Shown here: one piece after another, positions 50,605 to 59,369 of the stretch | How the letters are laid out: every line of letters starts with the position of its first letter | Numbering within the stretch: the stretch's first letter is position 1 | Source of the DNA: Paenibacillus sp. PvR098 | GTDB taxonomy: Bacteria > Bacillota > Bacilli > Paenibacillales > NBRC-103111 | NCBI RefSeq assembly: GCF_017833255.1 | Contig: NZ_JAFIBU010000001.1 | Location: forward strand, 1,674,001 to 1,738,000 | Direction of reading: 5' to 3' | Length of the DNA: 64,000 bases | Notes under the pieces: generated by a model | Databases searched by the model: none | The model's input: only the letters and a program-made list of their open reading frames with translations | What the model was told of the DNA's origin: nothing | Translations under genes and position numbers: made by a program

Positions 50605-52395
50605 ATGAATCAATTGCCTAAGCGTAATGAAACACCCTTGGAACACCGGTGGAACCTGGAGGACCTTTTTCCGAACCGACAGGCTTGGGATAAGGAATAT
50701 CAGTTGGTGAAAGAAGCCCTGAAAGAAATCGGGCGTTTTGAAGGCCAGCTTAACGACCCAGCAGCAATTAAACAATGCTTCGAGCTCGAGGATCGAATTT
50801 CCCTACATACCGAAAGACTGTATGTGTACGCCAATATGAAGCATCATGAAGACATGGCGGATCCTACATATCAGGCCTTATCCGATAAATCGAAAAAATT
50901 AAGCGTTGAAGCCAGCGAAGCGATGTCATTCATTTCCCCGGAAATTTTGAGCCTGTCGGATGAACATTTGCACAAGCTTGTTGAGAATCCGGAGCTTTCC
51001 TTTTACAAGCGTACGCTTGAAGAAATGATCCGGCAAAAGCAGCACGTGCTTAGCAAATCCGAAGAAGCGCTGCTGGCCCAAGTGGGCAATCTGTCGCAAG
51101 CTCCGGGAACGATTTTCGGCATGCTCAACAACGCCGACTTGAAATTCCCCATAGTGGAGAACGAGCATGGCGAAGAAATCGAGCTCACGCAAGGAAGGTA
51201 TATCCAATTCCTCGAAAGCAAGGACCGCAAGGTGCGAAAGCAAGCTTTTGAGACGATGTATTCCACCTATGCCAAACAGAAAAATACGATCGCCGCAACT
51301 TTAGCCGCGAACGTGACCAAAAATATTTTCTATTCGAAGGCGCGCAAATATCCTTCTACCCTTGAGATGTCTCTGTTCGGTGACAACATCAAGAAGGAAG
51401 TGTATACGAACCTAATTGACGCAATCCACGAATCGCTGCCACTGATGTACCGCTATATGGAGCTGCGCAAAAAGCTGCTGAAGGTAGACGAACTGCATAT
51501 GTACGACCTGTTCGCTCCGCTTGTTGAAGAGTACAAAATGGATATTTCGTACCAAGAAGCTACACAAAAGGTCAAAGAAAGCTTGAAGCCGCTCGGCGAC
51601 GATTATTTGAACGTCCTGCAGGAAGGATTCAATAATCACTGGATCGATATTTACGAAAATGAAGGCAAGCGCAACGGGGCCTACAGCTGGGGAGCTTACG
51701 GGACTCATCCTTACGTGCTGCTGAACCATAAAGACAATCTGAACAGCATGTTTACATTGACCCACGAAATGGGCCACGCGCTTCATTCTTACTTATCTGA
51801 TGCAAATCAGCCGTACCGTTACGCGCAGTATACGATTTTCCTGGCGGAAGTCGCCTCTACGCTTAACGAAGCGTTGCTGATGGACTACATGCTGAAAAAG
51901 TCGACGGACAAGAAAGAAAAAATGTACCTGCTTACGTATTACATGGACCAATTCCGAACAACCGTATTCCGTCAGACCATGTTTGCCGAGTTCGAGAAAA
52001 TCATTCACGAGAAAGCGGAGCAGGGCGAATCGTTGACGCCCCAGCTGCTCAGCCAAATTTACTACGATCTGAACGTGCTGTACTATGGAAAAGACATGGT
52101 CGTAGACAAAGATATCGAGATGGAGTGGGCACGGATTCCACACTTCTACAACAGCTTCTACGTCTATAAATACGCTACCGGATTCTCTGCGGCCACCAGC
52201 TTTGCCAAGCAAATTCTTGACGAAGGCGAACCGGCTGTGCAGCGCTACCTTGGCTTTTTGAAAAGCGGCGGCAGCGATTACTCGATCAACATTTTGCAAC
52301 GGGCCGGCGTGGATATGTCCTCCCCGGAGCCGATCAAGCAAGCGATGAGCGTATTCAAAGATCTGCTCGAGCAAATGGAGGCGCTGGCGAAGTAA
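50605..52395 (+). CDS. pepF: Oligoendopeptidase F
   Basis: The main protein is 596 aa from ATG 50605 (AAGGAGGG upstream). It is an M3 zinc metallopeptidase with FTLTHEMGHALHSYL (HExxH), and the downstream glutamate in FLAEVASTLNEALL. It degrades short peptides, usually in the cytoplasm. The frame is open upstream to TTG 50491 (SD GGAG), adding 38 residues that look like a signal peptide (RTIPLLLCGLLVSSLLSAS, then an SDAAA site). A secreted second form is possible. A terminator follows at 52409. Confidence 0.95.
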   Translation: MNQLPKRNETPLEHRWNLEDLFPNRQAWDKEYQLVKEALKEIGRFEGQLNDPAAIKQCFELEDRISLHTERLYVYANMKHHEDMADPTYQALSDKSKKLSVEASEAMSFISPEILSLSDEHLHKLVENPELSFYKRTLEEMIRQKQHVLSKSEEALLAQVGNLSQAPGTIFGMLNNADLKFPIVENEHGEEIELTQGRYIQFLESKDRKVRKQAFETMYSTYAKQKNTIAATLAANVTKNIFYSKARKYPSTLEMSLFGDNIKKEVYTNLIDAIHESLPLMYRYMELRKKLLKVDELHMYDLFAPLVEEYKMDISYQEATQKVKESLKPLGDDYLNVLQEGFNNHWIDIYENEGKRNGAYSWGAYGTHPYVLLNHKDNLNSMFTLTHEMGHALHSYLSDANQPYRYAQYTIFLAEVASTLNEALLMDYMLKKSTDKKEKMYLLTYYMDQFRTTVFRQTMFAEFEKIIHEKAEQGESLTPQLLSQIYYDLNVLYYGKDMVVDKDIEMEWARIPHFYNSFYVYKYATGFSAATSFAKQILDEGEPAVQRYLGFLKSGGSDYSINILQRAGVDMSSPEPIKQAMSVFKDLLEQMEALAK

Positions 52396-52408
52396 GCATG
52401 CGCTGCGG

Positions 52409-52441
52409 GCTGAGACCGGTACCCCCCGGCTCAGCTTTTTT
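52409..52441 (+). terminator. Terminator after pepF
   Basis: GCTGAG-CCGG pairs with CCGG-CTCAGC and is followed by six T. Confidence 0.88.
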
Positions 52442-52473
52442 GCAATTCATAAAAACAGGAATGGAGATGGAAC

Positions 52474-52818
52474 ATGAGAGCACAGTGGATCCTAATGTTC
52501 GCACTCATTTTCGCCCTAATTACGGCCATTTTCGCGGTGATTAACGTAGAGCCGGTTCGGGTCAACTTTATGTTCACGCAAGCAGATATTCCTCTCATAC
52601 TTGTCATTATCGGCTCCACTCTTCTCGGAGGACTCATAGCCCTTTTCATCGGGATGATGCGGCAGTTCAAGCTTCAGCGTACGATCAAGCAGTTGGAGAA
52701 GCGGCTCTCGGAATCCGGGAACGGACATGCTGCGGAAGAATCAAAGGACTTATCCTTAGCTCAGGGAGAGCTCGAGAAGGCAGCGCTTCATTCAACTTCT
52801 GAAGACCATAAAGCTTGA
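52474..52818 (+). CDS. LapA-family (DUF1049) membrane protein
   Basis: The protein (114 aa) has two membrane helices (about 5-25 and 42-62) with VINVEPVRVNFMF between them, then a helical cytoplasmic tail. It matches the LapA/YciS-like DUF1049 domain, linked to lipopolysaccharide assembly in Gram-negatives; its role in Gram-positives is not known. The ribosome site GGAGATGG lies upstream of ATG 52474. Confidence 0.85.
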   Translation: MRAQWILMFALIFALITAIFAVINVEPVRVNFMFTQADIPLILVIIGSTLLGGLIALFIGMMRQFKLQRTIKQLEKRLSESGNGHAAEESKDLSLAQGELEKAALHSTSEDHKA

Positions 52819-52956
52819 AAAGTCAAATTTTAGTCAAGTGAGTGTGAATTCGAATGATTTTTCAACATTCCTCATTGAACTGAAAGACGGCATTCATTAA
52901 TATAGAACTATTAGCGGGACGAAAGTCCTACTCCATGAAGGAAGGATGCCGTCATC

Positions 52957-54297
52957 ATGGATCTTCAATGGACGGAGGCCTTGGAAAAGGATTTGTTTGC
53001 AAGCTCATTTCAACAATCGGTTCTAGGAATGGCCATTATGTCTGCAGAAGGTTTTTTTACTCATATAAATCCTTCGTTTTGTGCCCTTCTCGGTTATTCA
53101 GAGGAAGAATTATCAGGAGAACACTGGGAATCCATCATACATCCAGATGATCGCGCTCTTTTGGGCTCACTCCTGGCCGATAACCCTGGGAATGATCCGT
53201 CATTTAACAAGCATGAAATCAGATATATTCGTCGCAGCGGTGAAGCGTTGTGGACTTGCCTCAGCATTTCATTGGTAAAACCACTCTCAGGTTCCCTGCC
53301 TTTTTATTTCAAGCAGGTTCAGGACATAACGGAACACAAACGTGCCGAGGAAGAAGCCAATCAAGCCTGGAGCGCTTTGCGTAAAAGCGAAGAAATGTAC
53401 CGGATCATAGCCGAGCATTCGACAGATATGATTTCGAAGCACGATATGTCGGGGAACTTCCTGTATGTTTCCCCAGCCTGCCGCAAGCTGACAGGTTATG
53501 AACCTGAAGAGCTGATCGGCAGGACCGCTTACGAGCTGTTTCATCCGGATGACATGGCTTCCCTTCTGCAAGGACAGGCTGGTTTGGAGAAGAGTTCTGA
53601 ATTGGCCTTCACTTCCTACCGGGTTCGACGTAAGGACGGCAGCTACGTCTGGTTCGAAACCATCGGAAGTATCCTGCCGGACGACAACGGGGAATTCAAA
53701 GAAGTACTGTGTACTTCCCGAGACGTTTCCTCTAGAAAAAATCTGGAGCACCAGCTGCTGCAATCGAACGAGCTGCTGCAAAAAATATCCTCCATCGATG
53801 CCCTGACCGGCGTAGCGAACCGTAGAAGCTTCGATGAGAGCTATGCTCTGGAATGGCGCCAAGCCATCCGCTACTCTACTCCGCTAACCGTCATTTTGGT
53901 CGATATCGATTATTTCAAAAAATTCAACGATACCTACGGACACCAAGAAGGCGATCTTTGTCTTAAACAGGTGGCCGACGCATTGCGGAGAGCTGCCAAT
54001 CGTCCCGGCGATTTGATTGCCAGGTATGGTGGTGAAGAATTTGTCATCGTTCTTCCGAATACGGACGCGACTGGAGCATCGATTGTAGCGGAAAGATTAC
54101 GTTCGGAGGTGGAGAACCTGTCCATACCTCACATGCGATCCGACGTATCCCATGTGGTTACGGCCAGCTTAGGAACGGCGACCATCGTTCCAACCCTCGA
54201 ATTGACGCGCCACGAACTGCTCCTGCAGGCGGACAAGGCGCTTTACCAAGCGAAGAAAGACGGTAGAAACCGGGTCAGAACTAATAAGATAGCATAA
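52957..54297 (+). CDS. Diguanylate cyclase with two PAS domains
   Basis: The 446-aa soluble protein has two PAS domains (about 15-125: GYSEEELSGEHWESIIHPDDR; about 145-260: GYEPEELIGRTAYELFHPDD) with a PAC segment each, then a GGDEF domain (about 280-446). The active motif is YGGEEF and the inhibitory I-site RPGD lies five residues before it. It makes c-di-GMP in response to a cytoplasmic signal such as redox state or ligand. GAAGGATG precedes ATG 52957. Confidence 0.93.
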   Translation: MDLQWTEALEKDLFASSFQQSVLGMAIMSAEGFFTHINPSFCALLGYSEEELSGEHWESIIHPDDRALLGSLLADNPGNDPSFNKHEIRYIRRSGEALWTCLSISLVKPLSGSLPFYFKQVQDITEHKRAEEEANQAWSALRKSEEMYRIIAEHSTDMISKHDMSGNFLYVSPACRKLTGYEPEELIGRTAYELFHPDDMASLLQGQAGLEKSSELAFTSYRVRRKDGSYVWFETIGSILPDDNGEFKEVLCTSRDVSSRKNLEHQLLQSNELLQKISSIDALTGVANRRSFDESYALEWRQAIRYSTPLTVILVDIDYFKKFNDTYGHQEGDLCLKQVADALRRAANRPGDLIARYGGEEFVIVLPNTDATGASIVAERLRSEVENLSIPHMRSDVSHVVTASLGTATIVPTLELTRHELLLQADKALYQAKKDGRNRVRTNKIA

Positions 54298-54307
54298 GCA
54301 CAGCAGC

Positions 54308-54342
54308 GCTCTTTTCTTGGCAAAAGAAAAGGGCCTTTTTTA
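54308..54342 (+). terminator. Terminator after the diguanylate cyclase gene
   Basis: GCTCTTTTCTT pairs with AAGAAAAGGGC and is followed by six T. Confidence 0.8.
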
Positions 54343-54423
54343 TTGAAACAAATCGTGTACACTTTGCGTCAATAGCGTTGAAAGCAAATCAAGGGGTTAC
54401 ATAACACGAATGGAGGGACTTAT

Positions 54424-56946
54424 GTGAGAAGAACAACGCTGCTCTCATGCATGGTAGCGCTCACGCTGCTGGCTTCGAGCGTGCCGGTTCAGACTATGCA
54501 AGCTGGGACGGAAAAAGCCGTCAAGCTAAGTTTGAACGGGGAGCCTGTCCAATTGTCGACCCTTCCCCGCTTGGCGCAAAACACGCTGATGGTTCCGCTG
54601 CGCGAGCTATCGGAAGCACTCGGAGTTACGGTACAGTGGAACGAAAGCGAGCGGACGGCAGAAGCAAGTAAAGGAAACCGAACCATTAAACTGACCCTGG
54701 ACAGCAAGCAGGCTTATCGCGGCAGTACTGCCATACCGTTGGACGAAGCTCCGACAGCGGATCATGGCTATATGCTCGTACCGCTCCGTTTTTTCAGCGA
54801 ATCTTTTGATTTTAACGTGTATTGGGACGGAGCCAACCGCTCGGTAGATATCGTTGACGCGGACAAGAGCCTGCCCACGGTCGGTTCGCTTGAACGAATG
54901 GAAGAGCTGCTGAAGGATTTCACTTCGGTGAATGGCGGTATGCGCTTTACTACGACTGACCAAGCGGTTGCCACAGGCGCGGCCAAGGAATCCGTTTCTG
55001 CTTCCCCATCTGCTCCCGGTTCATCGTCTGTATCTGCCCCACCATCACACTCCGGCACCAATGTACAAGTGGAAGGCGTGGATGAGGCGGATATCATCAA
55101 GACAGACGGCAAGTACATTTATCAGGTAAACCGTGACCGGGTTATCGTATCGCAGGCCTATCCGGCCGAGAGCATGAGCGTCATAAGCACGGTGTACTGG
55201 GCCGACCCCTATTTTTACCCTCAGGAAATTTATGTCGACGATAAGCATCTCGTAGTCATCGGCAATACCCATTATCCGGTATACGATAAGCCGCAGGTGT
55301 ACGATTCGGGCAAACCGGCTACGAGCAATCCCTCTAACCCGGTCAGCAGCCCGGCCTTAGAAGTACCAGTCGCGGACAATATCAGGGTCATCCCTGTACC
55401 GGAACCCTCTGTTGAACGTAAATTAATGATCTGGCCCAGGCCTGAACGTTCCACCGTCAAGACGATCGTATATGAGCTGGGCGACCGTACCAACATGTTG
55501 CCTGTAAGGGAAACGGAGCTTGAAGGAAATTATATTTCTTCTCGTAAAATCGGCGACTCGCTGTACATTGTCACTAACAAATGGCTGAATACGTATGGGT
55601 TTATGAATAGACAAATCAGCCCTGCGGAGAAGCAGCAGGCCGTCTCCACACCAGCCTACCGTGACTCTGCGGCCGGTGAAGCGTTTATTTCCATCGGCTA
55701 CGAGGACATTCGTTATTTTCCGAAAGCTGTGGAACCGAATTATCTGCTCGTCGGAGGAATGAGTCTCAGTAAGCCGGAGCAAAAAATGCAGGTGACCAGT
55801 TATCTTGGCTCCGGTCAACATGTTTATGCTTCACAAAATAACCTGTATATTACGGTGAATGAATACGAGCCCGCAGCCGCTGAACCTGAACCTGCACCTG
55901 CACCTGCACCGAAGGCGAGTCCGGAAGCCGAGCCTCGCATGATGCCGAGCTTGCCGATGCCGACGGAGATGAGCAGTGTCATCTATAAATTCGGCATGGA
56001 TGACGGCACGGTCCATTATACCGGACGCGGTAAAGTGCCTGGGCACCCGCTGAACCAATTTTCCATGGATGAGCACGAAGGTTACTTCCGCATTGCAACT
56101 ACCAAGGGCGACATGTGGCGCGATGATGAATTTACATCCAAGAACAATATGTATATTTTGAACGATACCATGAATATCGTAGGTAAAGTCGAGGACCTCG
56201 CACCGGGCGAGCGCATTTACTCCGTCCGCTATGCCGGAAACCGGGCATACATGGTCACCTTCAAGAACGTTGATCCGCTTTTCGTTATCGACTTGAGGGA
56301 TCCCCAGGCGCCTGAGGTACTGGGTCAGCTCAAAATACCTGGCTACAGCGATTATTTACACCCTTACGATGAAAACCATATCATTGGCTTCGGCAAGGAT
56401 GCCGTAGAAGTGGATAACAAGAACGGAACCGGCTTGGAAGAAGGCCCCACAGCGTACTATCAAGGAATGAAGCTTGCGTTGTTTGACGTATCGGATGTCA
56501 CCCAACCGAAAGAACTGTTTAAAGAGTCCATTGGCGACAGGGGCACGCACTCAGAGCTGCTGCACAACCATAAGGCACTGCTCTTCTCCAAAGAAAAAAA
56601 CCTGCTCGCTTTTCCGGTGACCGTTATGGAAGTCAAAGACAAATCCTCCTCCGGCACCCCCAATGATGCAACACAATACGGCGAATTCGCGTTCCAGGGC
56701 GCTTATGTGTACGGACTTGATCTGCAACAAGGCTTCCAGCTTCGAGGCAAGATCACCCATTTGAGCGCAGACGACCTACAAAAGGCGGGACAACACTGGT
56801 TCAGCAGCGACCGTAACATTGAACGGCTGCTCTATATCGGGGATACCCTATACACCGCTTCGCCCGACATACTGAAGGCAAACGATTTGTCCACGTTAAC
56901 CGAAATCGGTTCGCTCAACCTGCCTCCTTGGTCGCCGCGCCAATAA
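54424..56946 (+). CDS. Secreted beta-propeller protein with N-terminal stalk domain
   Basis: The 840-aa protein starts with GTG 54424 (GGAGGG site) and a signal peptide (cleavage near residue 27). A copper amine oxidase-like stalk domain follows (about 30-145: NTLMVPLRELSEALGVTVQW and YMLVPLRFFSESFDFNVYW). A serine/proline linker leads to the PF09826-type beta-propeller (from about 215: VQVEGVDEADIIKTDGKYIY), ending with RGTHSELLHNHKALLFSKEK and IERLLYIGDTLYTASPD. A proline/glutamate/alanine-rich insert lies at about 480-515. It is probably a surface or wall protein; function unknown. Confidence 0.88.
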   Translation: MRRTTLLSCMVALTLLASSVPVQTMQAGTEKAVKLSLNGEPVQLSTLPRLAQNTLMVPLRELSEALGVTVQWNESERTAEASKGNRTIKLTLDSKQAYRGSTAIPLDEAPTADHGYMLVPLRFFSESFDFNVYWDGANRSVDIVDADKSLPTVGSLERMEELLKDFTSVNGGMRFTTTDQAVATGAAKESVSASPSAPGSSSVSAPPSHSGTNVQVEGVDEADIIKTDGKYIYQVNRDRVIVSQAYPAESMSVISTVYWADPYFYPQEIYVDDKHLVVIGNTHYPVYDKPQVYDSGKPATSNPSNPVSSPALEVPVADNIRVIPVPEPSVERKLMIWPRPERSTVKTIVYELGDRTNMLPVRETELEGNYISSRKIGDSLYIVTNKWLNTYGFMNRQISPAEKQQAVSTPAYRDSAAGEAFISIGYEDIRYFPKAVEPNYLLVGGMSLSKPEQKMQVTSYLGSGQHVYASQNNLYITVNEYEPAAAEPEPAPAPAPKASPEAEPRMMPSLPMPTEMSSVIYKFGMDDGTVHYTGRGKVPGHPLNQFSMDEHEGYFRIATTKGDMWRDDEFTSKNNMYILNDTMNIVGKVEDLAPGERIYSVRYAGNRAYMVTFKNVDPLFVIDLRDPQAPEVLGQLKIPGYSDYLHPYDENHIIGFGKDAVEVDNKNGTGLEEGPTAYYQGMKLALFDVSDVTQPKELFKESIGDRGTHSELLHNHKALLFSKEKNLLAFPVTVMEVKDKSSSGTPNDATQYGEFAFQGAYVYGLDLQQGFQLRGKITHLSADDLQKAGQHWFSSDRNIERLLYIGDTLYTASPDILKANDLSTLTEIGSLNLPPWSPRQ

Positions 56947-57019
56947 CTGACTTGGCAACGGCGTCCTCATCGGGTACAATTACAGGTGTCAAATCCAACA
57001 TGGAGGTAAGCTGAATCTT

Positions 57020-57121
57020 ATGGTAAACACCATCATTGCCATCTCCGTCATTATTGCTTTAATTATTTCGGGATTAACCATCTACGTCACTTACAAAGCT
57101 TATTCACGCAAATACGACTAA
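57020..57121 (+). CDS. 33-residue single-pass membrane protein
   Basis: GGAGGT at 57002 lies 12 bases before ATG 57020. The frame encodes one hydrophobic helix (residues 3-24, NTIIAISVIIALIISGLTIY) with a short basic tail ending YSRKYD. It is too short for routine gene calls, but the ribosome site and the clear helix support it. Its stop TAA shares three bases with the stop of the convergent DUF92 gene. Confidence 0.6.
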   Translation: MVNTIIAISVIIALIISGLTIYVTYKAYSRKYD

Positions 57122-57939
57122 ACGATCCAAAGCCACAATACCAAGGAGATAACGCCGCCGATCAATGAACTTAAGGCGTTAACCGTATCGTTCGTCATCA
57201 CTTCATGTCCCCTGATGCGAACCGCCGCTGCCTCGCAGTGGCGGTTTTTTTCCATTTCTTTACCGCACACCCGGCAGCGGTACATGACTTGGCATACCGC
57301 GCCGAGCCAGGAGTCCGCCAGTGATCCGGCCAAGCCTCCGCCCAGTCCAATGGCGCATAAAGCTGCTGCGGAACCAGCGTCGCCATGGAAGGCTTGAGGC
57401 GACAGCAACGTGAGCAGCCAAGCCGTGCCACCGATGAACAGCCCACCTGCCGCTGAGGCGGCGAGCCCGAGCGGTGTGACGCCGCCGGACGTCCCGGGCT
57501 CTACGATGCGCAGGCTGACGATGGATCTGGGAGCCGTGCGGCTGACTCCGCCGATTTCCGTGGCCCAAGTGTCTGCGGTGACCGTGGCCATCACGCCGAC
57601 AAAAGCGGCCCACCAAATCGGGTGCGGAATCAACCAATGACCGATGCAAAGCGCAAGCCCCAACCCGCCGTTCGCCAGGACCTGACCTGCGTCACGCCTG
57701 CCCGACTTGGCATAAACGCTCTCCGCAGCCGCTTTTCTGCGGCTTTTCCACTTGGACAACGCCGATGAGGTAATAAAAAAGACGATCAAGGTCCCAAACC
57801 AAGGAAGGCTGCCCGCCGCATACATCAGCGTGCCGAGCAATACGGCCGCTCCCAGGCCTGTAATCGATAGTGATTTTTTCCAGTAGGCAACTCCTGCGAT
57901 AAGCATGCTGCCCACGAGTCCTGCCAGCAATTCTGCCAT
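57118..57939 (-). CDS. DUF92 membrane protein (VTE6-like)
   Basis: The 273-aa protein has about six helices and the DUF92 blocks GRRDAGQVLANGGLG, ATVTADTWATEIGG and LADSWLGAVCQ. Plant VTE6 of this family phosphorylates phytyl phosphate, and the AD/GG motifs resemble CTP-dependent lipid kinases, so a prenyl-phosphate kinase role is possible. CRVCGKEMEKNRHC could bind zinc. GAGGAGATG precedes ATG 57939. Confidence 0.88.
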   Translation of the reverse strand: MAELLAGLVGSMLIAGVAYWKKSLSITGLGAAVLLGTLMYAAGSLPWFGTLIVFFITSSALSKWKSRRKAAAESVYAKSGRRDAGQVLANGGLGLALCIGHWLIPHPIWWAAFVGVMATVTADTWATEIGGVSRTAPRSIVSLRIVEPGTSGGVTPLGLAASAAGGLFIGGTAWLLTLLSPQAFHGDAGSAAALCAIGLGGGLAGSLADSWLGAVCQVMYRCRVCGKEMEKNRHCEAAAVRIRGHEVMTNDTVNALSSLIGGVISLVLWLWIV

Positions 57940-58061
57940 GTCTTCTCATCTCCTCTACGCGCCAAATCACACAATCATTCGACAAACCTGTGTTTACAGA
58001 ACTATAGCCATTATAATATGATTTGACTAGATGGGAAAATGTTTCCGGGGAGGAACCTGCG

Positions 58062-59255
58062 TTGAACGAAGCGGATATTATAGATCAAGTGGAGTTTAAA
58101 AAGGATTTGGAACCCCAGGACATGCTCCGAGTTATTTTTGATTATGCGGCCAAAATAGCGAACGAACGCAAGCTTGATCAACTGCTGATGCTTATGGCCG
58201 ATATGGGACGCGAGATGGTTGTTTCCGATCGCTGTACCGTATGGCTGCTTGATCGTCATAAGAAAGAGCTGTACTCCACCGTAGCCCATGGCGTACCACC
58301 GCTGCGTATGCCAATGGACGCCGGTCTTGTGGGCCATGCCGTAAGCTCCGGTAAACCGATATATATCGACGATGCTTACACTAACGAGGAATTCAAAGAA
58401 GTTCTGCAAAGCGGCGCCATTGCCATGGACAAGCAAACCGGTTACCGCACGAAGACACTGATGGTGATCCCCTTTCGTAATAACGAAGGGGAAATTATGG
58501 GGGCTTACCAGGCCGTCAACAAGCTGACGGAGAACGAACGGTTCTCGCAGAAGGATCTGGATTATTTGACCTTGGCCGCTTCCTATGCCGGCAAATCGAT
58601 CGAAGCTGCGCTGCTTACGATCGAAATCGAGGAAACGCAGAAGGAAATTATTTTTACGATGGGGGAGATCGGCGAAAGTCGCTCTAAGGAAACAGGAAAC
58701 CACGTTAAGCGGGTAGCGGAGTACTCTTATATACTTGCCCGTAGTCTGGGTATGAGCGAAAAAGAGGCGGAACTGCTCAAAATCGCATCCCCTATGCACG
58801 ATATCGGCAAAGTGGCGATTCCTGACGCGGTTCTAAAAAAGCCAGGCAAGCTCACGAACGAAGAATTCGACAGAATGAAAACGCACACGACAATCGGCTA
58901 TCATCTGCTCAAAAATTCCAAACGTCAAATTTTGAAAACAGCTGCCATCGTCGCCTATCAGCACCACGAGAAGTGGAACGGCAGTGGTTATCCGTGCGGG
59001 CTGCGCGGCGAGGAAATCCATATCTATGGTCGAATTACCGCCATTGCCGACGTGTTCGATGCACTTGGAAGCGATCGCGTGTATAAGAAAGCTTGGGAGC
59101 TCGACCGCATTTTGAATTTGTTCCAGGAGGAGCGCGGTGAACACTTCGATCCTAAGGTGGTCGACGTATTTATCGTGCAGCTGCCCAGCATATTGAAGGC
59201 TCGTGAGGTTTATTCCGACTTGGCCCTGGAGGGTGTGGCTGAGGGATATCGTTAA
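58062..59255 (+). CDS. GAF/HD-GYP c-di-GMP phosphodiesterase-like protein
   Basis: The protein (397 aa) starts at TTG 58062, preceded by GGGGAGG. It has an N-terminal GAF domain (about 25-195: RCTVWLLDRHKKELYSTVAHG) and a C-terminal HD-GYP domain (about 210-395) with MHDIGKVAIPD (metal HD), HHEKWNGSGYP (the GYP motif) and RITAIADVFDAL. HD-GYP proteins cleave c-di-GMP. It may act against the GGDEF protein at 52957. The frame has no membrane segment. Confidence 0.93.
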   Translation: MNEADIIDQVEFKKDLEPQDMLRVIFDYAAKIANERKLDQLLMLMADMGREMVVSDRCTVWLLDRHKKELYSTVAHGVPPLRMPMDAGLVGHAVSSGKPIYIDDAYTNEEFKEVLQSGAIAMDKQTGYRTKTLMVIPFRNNEGEIMGAYQAVNKLTENERFSQKDLDYLTLAASYAGKSIEAALLTIEIEETQKEIIFTMGEIGESRSKETGNHVKRVAEYSYILARSLGMSEKEAELLKIASPMHDIGKVAIPDAVLKKPGKLTNEEFDRMKTHTTIGYHLLKNSKRQILKTAAIVAYQHHEKWNGSGYPCGLRGEEIHIYGRITAIADVFDALGSDRVYKKAWELDRILNLFQEERGEHFDPKVVDVFIVQLPSILKAREVYSDLALEGVAEGYR

Positions 59256-59265
59256 ACGTACGGAA

Positions 59266-59307
59266 AACGAAGAAGCTCTTGATCGACGCATCAAGAGCTT
59301 CTTCGTT
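59266..59307. terminator. 18-base perfect hairpin after the HD-GYP gene
   Basis: AACGAAGAAGCTCTTGAT at 59266 is matched by its complement at 59290-59307. The flanking T run is weak on the plus strand and better (TTTTCC) on the minus strand, so it may end the convergent capA transcript as well. Confidence 0.75.
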
Positions 59308-59369
59308 GCAGAGTGGGCTTTAGCTTTCATCGTCTATTATTTGACTAGTGCTGTTGGACTCTCTCATCA

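Noticed and set aside
55879-55915. Direct repeats of GAACCT/GCACCT as a regulatory or CRISPR-like repeat
   Set aside because: They encode a proline/alanine/glutamate linker inside the beta-propeller protein; the repeat is only a few bases long and coding.
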